Below, piece after piece: positions 1 to 5,340 of a DNA stretch of 6,148 bases. Position 1 is the stretch's first letter, and each line of letters opens with the position of its first letter. The DNA comes from Opitutia bacterium (GTDB taxonomy: Bacteria > Verrucomicrobiota > Verrucomicrobiia > Opitutales > Seribacteraceae), in NCBI GenBank assembly GCA_018646565.1, contig JABGUO010000392.1, forward strand, positions 1 through 6,148, in the 5' to 3' direction. The notes below the pieces were generated by a model. It had not been told where the DNA came from. It made no database searches and saw only the letters and a list, made by a program, of their open reading frames with translations. Position numbers and translations under genes: made by a program.

Positions 1-204
1 CCCACTTTTTGGCCCCCATATTCTACTTTTTTAGCGGAAGACTTTTCGCGTTTTTTGTTGATCAGCCAAAGGGGAAAGGAAATAAAATCTTTCAGTTCAC
101 CGGATGGAGTAGAAAAAAAAGGGGCCCAACAAAAGTATCAACTGAGTCAGCTTGAAAAAAGTATTTCTTTCTGTAAAGAAAAGCTTTCTCTCGGTCTCCA
201 ATAA
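1..204 (+). CDS. Possible 3' end of an unidentified plus-strand gene, cut by the left edge
   Basis: Frame 1 is open from base 1 for 67 codons and ends at TAA 202-204. The tail is plausible protein: an aromatic and hydrophobic part (codons 1-20), then a lysine- and glutamine-rich, helix-prone end finishing SLGLQ. I recognise no family. A competing frame (frame 3) is open from base 3 to TGA at 153-155 and gives a more hydrophobic start followed by a basic tail, so the true frame is not settled. Upstream sequence would decide it. No start codon, domain or motif supports either reading, and an open stretch of this length can occur by chance in T-rich DNA. Confidence 0.3.
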   Translation, partial: PTFWPPYSTFLAEDFSRFLLISQRGKEIKSFSSPDGVEKKGAQQKYQLSQLEKSISFCKEKLSLGLQ

Positions 205-408
205 TTTTTGATTGGATGCCGAAATAAAATCAAAATAGAAATTTACCCTCTAAAAAAAGCCGATCCCCACCCACTAACTGAGAAGAGAGTTCCACATTCA
301 CAGAACCATTAATGCCTATGCTGGTCTGTCGAACTTCTAAACGAATCACTCAATACATGAATGAGCAGCATTGATTCCCCTCTCTTCAAAATTTAGTCTT
401 GTTATGTT
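205..408. other. Non-coding stretch with no recognised content
   Basis: I see no long reading frame on either strand, no tRNA-like T-loop or cloverleaf, and no repeat or clear promoter. With the terminator and hairpin that follow, it forms the 284-base gap before the phosphatase gene. It probably holds the 3' untranslated end of the leftmost gene, if that gene is real. Confidence 0.5.
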
Positions 409-435
409 AAAAAAAGAGCGTTCGGTGCCCCACTC
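409..435 (-). terminator. Intrinsic-terminator-like hairpin downstream of the phosphatase gene
   Basis: Read on the minus strand, GAGTG (435-431) pairs with CGCTC (420-416). This is a 5-bp stem with one G-U pair around a 10-base loop, followed at once by seven T residues (415-409). It begins 54 bases past the phosphatase stop codon and has the right orientation to end that transcript. The stem is short and the loop large, so the call is moderate. Confidence 0.4.
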
Positions 436-488
436 CAGACTACTGAATGAGAAATGAACAAGCGAATCGACGAGCCATGTCGATGAAT

Positions 489-1127
489 TTAGCCATCATC
501 TAAAGTACTTAATTCTTTTAAATGAGCCACATCTCCCCAGCTGATTAAATTCCATCCCGCCTCTACCCGTTCGATCCGATTAATGGAGCAGTTAAGAAGA
601 ACAAAATTACGATCGGAATCCAAAGGCAGATTGAGAACATAACGAAAAATTGCACCCAACACTCCGCCATGAGTAACCAAAGCGATATTCGCTCCCGAAT
701 GTCTATTGGCAAGCTCCTCGATTGCACCTGAACAACGCAAACAAAATTCGCGAAAGCTCTCTCCGTTTGGAACCTGAAAATCCGGGCCATCATTACGAAA
801 AGACGAGTAAACATCTGGTTGACTCACTTTCATCTCCTCGGTGTTCATACCCTCCAGTACCCCAAGATCACGTTCCCGCAATCCGACATACTGCTCTGCA
901 ACCATACCGGATGGCCCGCCCACCAGTTCGGATGTATGCATGGCACGACCGAGGTCACTTGAATAAAAAAAATCGAATTTCTCACCCTTCATTCTTTGGC
1001 CCAGTGCTTCTGCCTGCGCGACACCACGGGGACTCAGCGGAGAATCTGCGTGCCCCTGCCAACGTCCGCACAAATTCCATTCGGTTTCACCATGACGAAT
1101 AAGGGTAATACTTGTATTTTGAGACAT
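489..1127 (-). CDS. Histidine phosphatase family protein (phosphoglycerate mutase-like)
   Basis: A 212-residue cytoplasmic enzyme of the histidine phosphatase (GpmB/PhoE/CobC-like) superfamily, which removes phosphate from small phosphorylated molecules through a phosphohistidine intermediate. The signature RHGETEWN is at residues 11-18, with catalytic His12 and phosphate-pocket Arg11. SSDLGRAMHT (56-65) supplies Arg61, LRERDLG (83-89) supplies Glu85 as likely proton donor, and VTHGG (151-155) supplies the second histidine, His153. The length fits single-domain members and no key residue is missing. The start at 1127 puts the RHG motif at the usual distance from the N terminus. ATG at 1139 (MKLH extension) is an alternative. 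The longest frame, from 1190, is unlikely because its ATG overlaps the TATAAT box. The substrate cannot be read from sequence: the family covers phosphoglycerate mutases, alpha-ribazole phosphatase and broad phosphatases, and no cobalamin gene is nearby. There is no Shine-Dalgarno sequence. It is divergent from the metallohydrolase gene. Confidence 0.93.
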   Translation of the reverse strand: MSQNTSITLIRHGETEWNLCGRWQGHADSPLSPRGVAQAEALGQRMKGEKFDFFYSSDLGRAMHTSELVGGPSGMVAEQYVGLRERDLGVLEGMNTEEMKVSQPDVYSSFRNDGPDFQVPNGESFREFCLRCSGAIEELANRHSGANIALVTHGGVLGAIFRYVLNLPLDSDRNFVLLNCSINRIERVEAGWNLISWGDVAHLKELSTLDDG

Positions 1128-1188
1128 GTGAAGTTTCATAAACAAAAAGTAGAATGGGGTCAGTATAATTTTAATAAATAGTAAGCAC

Positions 1189-1194
1189 ATTATA
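1189..1194 (-). promoter_or_regulatory. Candidate -10 box for the phosphatase gene
   Basis: The minus strand reads TATAAT here, a perfect -10 consensus. Transcription would begin near 1182, giving a leader of about 45-55 bases before the start at 1139 or 1127. No good -35 hexamer lies 16-18 bases upstream; an inverted repeat (1214-1229) occupies that position, which could suggest an activator or repressor site. The AT richness of the region makes chance matches likely. Confidence 0.4.
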
Positions 1195-1249
1195 ATAACA
1201 AAGAGAAGAGATCATTCGAACAAACGAATCAAAAGTCACTTTCAGGGGT

Positions 1250-1258
1250 TGTAATAAT
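1250..1258 (+). promoter_or_regulatory. Possible extended -10 promoter for the metallohydrolase-lipoprotein unit
   Basis: TGTAATAAT combines the extended TGn motif with AATAAT, five of six matches to the -10 consensus. Transcription would begin near 1265, about 42 bases before the ATG at 1307. There is no recognisable -35 at the proper spacing, so this rests on the extended -10 alone. Confidence 0.27.
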
Positions 1259-1306
1259 TAATTTCATCACACAATTTGAGTTCTTCACCCTCAACAAATA
1301 CCCCCA

Positions 1307-3802
1307 ATGAAAAAAACATCTCTTTTATTTCTTTTGCTCGTTCCTATTTTTTCGCAGTTTGGAAAGGTAGAGATCATTGAAATTTCTCCTGAAACGGTTA
1401 CTCAACTCCCCCAAGGTAAAGAAGCGGATGGTATCATTGGTGACTTCGTACTTAGGAATGAACTGATTGAATGTGCAATTGGAGGATCTGCACCTGACCG
1501 CAAGGCGAACATGGGTGCTTTCTGGGGGGCAAATGGAATGACACCTGGATGCCTATACGATCTTTGTCTACGGGGAACGGAAAATGACCAACTTACCATT
1601 TTCTCCCCATCCCGCCAACAGGGAGAGATTTCCTACATTCGAAAAACAGAGTCTGGGGATGGCATTGAAGTGGTAACCACCGCCGCGAAATCTGGAGGTT
1701 TGTTTAAAAGACACATTTATACAATCAAAGAAGGAGAATATGGAATCCATATACTCAGCCTGATTCGTAATGAGGGGAAAATTAAAGTTTCCGGGCCAAT
1801 TGATGATCGGTGGACCCGGTTCAGAGAATCTGGCCGACTCGGGAATATCGAATGGGCGGACTCTGTAGATCCTGCCGACAAAGCTGGCTATGCCTATGGT
1901 TGGTATAGGGACAAAAATGGAAAATTGCCACCCCGCTCAAAAACACTTCATCCAGGAGATCAAATTGAAATCAAGCGCTTTATCGCAGTGGGAACATCTC
2001 CAGTACAGGCATTGGGTCGGGTAGCACAAAAAATGGGTAAAACTGGAATAGTCGAAATCACACTTCGGGATGGCAGCTCAACGCCAATTTCATCCGCAAC
2101 TTTCAAATTTTCCCAAAATGAACAATCCATTTTGGGGTATCCTGATGAAAGTGGTAAAATATCAACTCAACTACCCATTGGGAAATGGATGGTATCAATC
2201 CTTGATCATGGCAGGGAAAACCAATCATTTTCCATCGATGTACAAGAGAGTGGAATACGAAAAAATTGCACAATGAAGCAGGCATCGAAAATTGATTTTA
2301 GCATCACTAATGAAATCGGGGAAGACATGCCCTGCAAAATTCAATTGATCGGGCTGGGAGAAACCAGCGACCCTCAACTCGGCCCCGTTGACCGTGCCCA
2401 TGGATGTAACAATCAATACCATTCAGAAACTGGTACTTTCTCAATCGCCCTAAATCCTGGTTCCTATCGAATTATTGTCACCCGTGGAATTGAATTCGAC
2501 CATTTCGCAAAAGAAATCACTCTCTCCCCACAAGAGACTTTGCCTTTTTCAACCAAGCTTAAACGAACAGTAAACACAAAGGGGTGGGTAAGCACTGACT
2601 TTCACAACCACTCCACGCCGAGTGGAGACAATGTATGTGGGACAAATGATCGAATCATCAACCTGGCCGCCGAACACATCGAATTTGCACCCACTACCGA
2701 GCATAACCGAGTATACGACTGGCAACCCCATATAGATGAGTTAAAACTGACAAAAGAGATTTCAACTGTTCCCGGGATCGAACTCACCGGTTCAGGAGCA
2801 CACCTGAACGCATTCCCGATCACTCCGAGTCCTTACCTTCAGGATAACGGTTCCCCAAAGTGGGTAAAGGACCCTCGGATTAATGCAATCAATCTACGCG
2901 ATCATCACGGTCACAAGAAGAGTCGATGGATTCATATTAACCATCCGGATATGGTCGAAAATTTTAATGACCGAAACAAAGATGGATATTCAGACAATGG
3001 CTATGAGGGCATCGTTTCACTGATCGACGCAATTGAAACACAAAATTACCGAGCCTCGGAAATTTTGGGACGGGCACCCTATCAAATTACCCGAAGGGCA
3101 AGCAGGGAACAAGTTTCCATAATTCGTGAATTTGTCTGGCTCCAAATGCTCAACCAAGGGAGAAGGGTTTGGGGAATTGCTGTAAGTGATGCCCATACTG
3201 TTTTTGGAAACGGGGTTGGTGGATGGAGGACTTACATTCCCAGTTCCACTGATAACCCCCAAGAGATTGATTGGGAAGAAATAAGCCGTCGAGCGAAAGC
3301 GGGGCAAATGATGCTCACCACCGGCCCCTTTTTGGAAGTGGAAACTCAGGATGGAATCCTGCCCGGGGGCCTTGCCCGAGCAAATGATTCAATTCAATTA
3401 AATGTCCGGGTGCAATGCTCCTCCTGGATCGACATTAATCGCGTCCAAATTTTGATCAATGGAAGGCAGACCACCAAGTACAATTACACTCGAAAAACAC
3501 ACCCCCACTGGTTTAAGGATGAAGTAGTCAAATTCGATCAATTATTAACAATCGAGCTTTCCAGTGATGCCCACTTAATCGTCGTAGCCTATGGGGAAGA
3601 ATTAGATCTTAAAACAGGATATGGAAACAGCGGTCAAGGAACGAACAAACCCTGTGCCTATCACAACCCAATCTTCGTTGATACCAATGGGGATGGTTTT
3701 ACTCCCAATGGAGACACACTGGGATTTCCAATTCCCACAGCAGGAATATCGGTCGAACAGGTAAAAGAGAAATTAATTCAAGCCGGCATTACCACTCAGT
3801 GA
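1307..3802 (+). CDS. Secreted CehA/McbA-family PHP-domain metallohydrolase
   Basis: This 831-residue exported protein has a signal peptide (KK then a hydrophobic core, about residues 1-17). Residues about 20-240 form an N-terminal module of the kind found in large planctomycete/verrucomicrobial relatives. Two beta-sandwich-like segments follow (about 248-324 and 329-422), resembling carboxypeptidase-regulatory/Ig-like modules (inferred). The PHP metal-binding domain runs from about 425 to 690: DFHNH (431-435), EHN (465-467), GIE with HLNAFP (490-492, 499-504), HINHPD (543-548), AIETQNY (575-581) and SDAH (627-630). These His/Asp/Glu residues match the multi-metal site of PHP phosphoesterase-like hydrolases, and LTTGPFLEV near 670 is family-typical. 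The rest is another beta-rich domain ending in an acidic DTNGDGF loop (792-798). Known relatives include carbaryl hydrolases, but the substrate here is unknown; a phospho- or carboxylic ester is a guess. It has no Shine-Dalgarno sequence and overlaps the next gene by 4 bases. All expected metal ligands appear present, so it is probably active. Confidence 0.88.
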   Translation: MKKTSLLFLLLVPIFSQFGKVEIIEISPETVTQLPQGKEADGIIGDFVLRNELIECAIGGSAPDRKANMGAFWGANGMTPGCLYDLCLRGTENDQLTIFSPSRQQGEISYIRKTESGDGIEVVTTAAKSGGLFKRHIYTIKEGEYGIHILSLIRNEGKIKVSGPIDDRWTRFRESGRLGNIEWADSVDPADKAGYAYGWYRDKNGKLPPRSKTLHPGDQIEIKRFIAVGTSPVQALGRVAQKMGKTGIVEITLRDGSSTPISSATFKFSQNEQSILGYPDESGKISTQLPIGKWMVSILDHGRENQSFSIDVQESGIRKNCTMKQASKIDFSITNEIGEDMPCKIQLIGLGETSDPQLGPVDRAHGCNNQYHSETGTFSIALNPGSYRIIVTRGIEFDHFAKEITLSPQETLPFSTKLKRTVNTKGWVSTDFHNHSTPSGDNVCGTNDRIINLAAEHIEFAPTTEHNRVYDWQPHIDELKLTKEISTVPGIELTGSGAHLNAFPITPSPYLQDNGSPKWVKDPRINAINLRDHHGHKKSRWIHINHPDMVENFNDRNKDGYSDNGYEGIVSLIDAIETQNYRASEILGRAPYQITRRASREQVSIIREFVWLQMLNQGRRVWGIAVSDAHTVFGNGVGGWRTYIPSSTDNPQEIDWEEISRRAKAGQMMLTTGPFLEVETQDGILPGGLARANDSIQLNVRVQCSSWIDINRVQILINGRQTTKYNYTRKTHPHWFKDEVVKFDQLLTIELSSDAHLIVVAYGEELDLKTGYGNSGQGTNKPCAYHNPIFVDTNGDGFTPNGDTLGFPIPTAGISVEQVKEKLIQAGITTQ

Positions 3803-4125
3803 AAAGAGCCGTTCTATTCATTCTTTGCATTGGATTGTTTTTTCTCCAAAATGGTTGCACTAAATCCTTTAATCAATCGACCAAGCCAAGCATTGAATCT
3901 GCTGAAATTCGTGTAAAAAGATATGAGACAAGAGCAAGGTCCTATCAGGCACTTGCTGATGCACAAAGTTTAAGCCCTGCCTATTCTAACCCCGGATTTC
4001 GAAACTACAGCAAGCTCGGTGGGCACAACTTACGAATGGTATATTTACAGGAAGCAATTCGGTATCGTAAACTGGCAAAGCAGGCAAAGACTGAAATCGT
4101 AAATAAAAATAAAGAGGTAGAATAA
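3799..4125 (+). CDS. Small putative lipoprotein of unknown function
   Basis: A 108-residue protein with a GTG start that overlaps the metallohydrolase stop (GTGA at 3799-3802). The N terminus is a signal sequence (KR, then hydrophobic residues 4-16) ending FLQNGC, with Cys20 as the probable lipidated residue. Gly at -1 fits a lipobox, but Gln at -3 is not the usual Leu, so it may be lipidated inefficiently or cut by signal peptidase I. The mature part is basic and largely helical: about 31-55 (RVKRYETRARSYQALADAQ) and about 77-108 (LRMVYLQEAIRYRKLAKQA onward), separated by a Pro/Gly/Asn-rich turn at about 58-75. The evenly spaced Tyr, Ala and Arg suggest a two-helix hairpin or coiled coil. 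I recognise no family. Likely roles are anchoring or partnering the upstream hydrolase at the envelope, inferred only from coupling. Only 3 bases separate its stop from that of the convergent ThuA gene. Confidence 0.75.
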   Translation: MKRAVLFILCIGLFFLQNGCTKSFNQSTKPSIESAEIRVKRYETRARSYQALADAQSLSPAYSNPGFRNYSKLGGHNLRMVYLQEAIRYRKLAKQAKTEIVNKNKEVE

Positions 4126-4128
4126 AAC

Positions 4129-5193
4129 TTACTTCTTTTTCGGGGTGTCACGGAATGACCAACTAGGAGAACCTTGGGGATCCGGTGCATGAGGAGTCTT
4201 CCCTAAGCCATAATCTTTTGCTTGCATGTCTTGGCCCGACCAATACTTTTTGTCTTTAATAAATCCATAAAAAGAGGGATAAAAAGGATCCACATAATTT
4301 ACATCCGCATTAACAGGAACTTTTAGCCCGGTAAGATGATAAACCGAGTTTACCAGCAATCGCCGTAAATCTTCGCTAACCAAATCAACTGATGCCCCCA
4401 TAGTGGTACAGAAGGTAGTGCCATTCTTTCCATTGGGAGCGGTGTACGGATGAAGCCATGCTAGCGGTTGCATCGGATCGTTCTTCGCATCCACAAAAGA
4501 AGAGTTTGGTGCAAGTGTTTTAGTTACTGCTCCCCGCAAAAGAATGGTATCTTTTTCATTTAAGCGATTAATGCCATATACATCAGAGGGACCGAATACA
4601 TCGGTTACTCCATTTAGAATAGGATGTGCGGCATTTTTAGTCTCAACCATTCCACGCGCACCTTCGCCCTTGTGCTTGCCATGGTGACTCACCCAGCCTT
4701 CTCCCATGATCAGTGGTCCGAACTGGCTGTAAGAAATTTTACCTCCCAATTTTTCTCCTCCATTAAATGCATGAGTGGAAGTACGAATTCCAACAATTGC
4801 TTTCCCTGCATTTAGAAAATTTGTAATAAATACCGCATCTTTCTGATTGGGTTTGCGAAATCGCGTACCAATTAACATGAGATCCGCGGATTCGAGGTGA
4901 TTCCAACCAACCACACCCTGCTGATTGTTGGGATCAATATATTTGCCAGTTTTATCCCATGCAAAAAGAACCTTACAGGTAAAGCCATGCTTTTCGGCAA
5001 GAATTTTAGCCAACATGGGCATACTTTCCTCAGTTCGATACTCTTCATCGCCAGAAACCAGGACTATCGTTTTTCCATTTCCTGGACCACTTTTACCCTT
5101 CAAGGTAAGAATTTTCGAGTCATCTGCACAAAGAAACAGTGAAGATACTGAAAGCGTTAAAATACAAACAAGGAAATGAGCTAAATCTTTCAT
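4129..5193 (-). CDS. Secreted ThuA-domain protein (trehalose utilization-like)
   Basis: A 354-residue protein with a signal peptide (MKD then hydrophobic 7-22; cleavage probably after Ala23, before DD), so periplasmic or extracellular. The ThuA domain, a Rossmann-like fold related to class I glutamine amidotransferases, spans about 42-290: VLVSGDEEYRTEES (44-57), ADLMLIGTRFRKP (103-115), GIRTSTHAF (135-143), GEGWVSHHGKHKGEG (164-178), AHPILNGV (189-196), PLAWLHPY (243-250), GASVDL (266-271) and VNSVYHLTGL (281-290). The elbow that carries Cys in amidotransferases is here RTS, so it is no ordinary glutaminase; this is normal for ThuA. The family is named after trehalose-utilization ThuA and is abundant in Planctomycetota/Verrucomicrobiota, often near sugar-degradation genes. 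The biochemical role is unsettled, with keto-sugar or glycoside chemistry suggested for some members. The tail 291-354 (VDPFYPSFYGFIKD, ending PKKK) goes beyond the domain. No Shine-Dalgarno sequence; a promoter lies at 5220-5248. Confidence 0.88.
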   Translation of the reverse strand: MKDLAHFLVCILTLSVSSLFLCADDSKILTLKGKSGPGNGKTIVLVSGDEEYRTEESMPMLAKILAEKHGFTCKVLFAWDKTGKYIDPNNQQGVVGWNHLESADLMLIGTRFRKPNQKDAVFITNFLNAGKAIVGIRTSTHAFNGGEKLGGKISYSQFGPLIMGEGWVSHHGKHKGEGARGMVETKNAAHPILNGVTDVFGPSDVYGINRLNEKDTILLRGAVTKTLAPNSSFVDAKNDPMQPLAWLHPYTAPNGKNGTTFCTTMGASVDLVSEDLRRLLVNSVYHLTGLKVPVNADVNYVDPFYPSFYGFIKDKKYWSGQDMQAKDYGLGKTPHAPDPQGSPSWSFRDTPKKK

Positions 5194-5219
5194 GAAATAA
5201 GTGAGAGTTTAAAATATAA

Positions 5220-5248
5220 ATTCTTTGAAAATTTTCCTTTTATGTCAA
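5220..5248 (-). promoter_or_regulatory. Sigma70-like promoter for the ThuA-domain gene
   Basis: On the minus strand a perfect TTGACA -35 (5248-5243) is followed by an exact 17-base spacer and AAGAAT (5225-5220), which matches four of six -10 positions including the key A2 and T6. Transcription would start near 5213, giving a short leader of about 20 bases to the ATG at 5193. The position just upstream of the start and the ideal spacing support it. Confidence 0.5.
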
Positions 5249-5258
5249 AGCCCATCGC

Positions 5259-5281
5259 TCATTGATATAAAATTCATTGAT
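5259..5281 (+). repeat. Direct repeat TCATTGAT in the desaturase upstream region
   Basis: TCATTGAT occurs at 5259-5266 and again at 5274-5281, starts 15 bases apart, overlapping the proposed -35 and spacer of the desaturase promoter. Tandem sites at this spacing could bind a regulator, but an 8-base repeat in AT-rich DNA can also be chance. Confidence 0.35.
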
Positions 5282-5291
5282 TGGATCTTAT
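5262..5291 (+). promoter_or_regulatory. Possible promoter for the desaturase gene
   Basis: TTGATA (5262-5267, five of six -35 matches), an 18-base spacer and TCTTAT (5286-5291, four of six -10 matches) lie about 50 bases upstream of the desaturase ATG. This would give a leader of about 43 bases. An 8-base direct repeat overlaps it. The match is modest in AT-rich DNA. Confidence 0.3.
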
Positions 5292-5340
5292 TACTACCGA
5301 AAAAAGAATTCGTAATTTGAGGATTCACCAATAGATTAAA

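Noticed and set aside
164..181. Inverted repeat TTTCTTT-CTGT-AAAGAAA as a terminator
   Set aside because: The stem has one G-C pair and would be unstable; it may also lie inside the left-edge coding frame.
466..484. Hairpin ATCGAC-N7-GTCGAT just after the phosphatase stop
   Set aside because: The 6-base stem is perfect but no T tract follows on the minus strand. The GAGTG/CGCTC hairpin with T7 at 409-435 is the better terminator.
722..1102. Plus-strand 126-residue open frame inside the phosphatase gene
   Set aside because: It lies opposite a gene with all catalytic motifs intact, and its translation has no recognisable domain; it is a shadow of the real frame.
1164..1169. Plus-strand TATAAT as promoter of the metallohydrolase gene
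   Set aside because: It has no -35 partner and would give a leader of over 130 bases; the extended -10 at 1250-1258 is nearer.
1128..1190. N-terminal extension of the phosphatase from ATG 1190 (hydrophobic MCLLFIKI start)
   Set aside because: Family members start a few residues before RHG; the ATG overlaps the TATAAT box, so it would lie upstream of the predicted transcript start. The hydrophobicity comes from AT-rich intergenic DNA.
3017..3307. Minus-strand 96-residue open frame inside the metallohydrolase gene
   Set aside because: It is antisense to the conserved PHP motifs and has no domain or start signal; a shadow frame.
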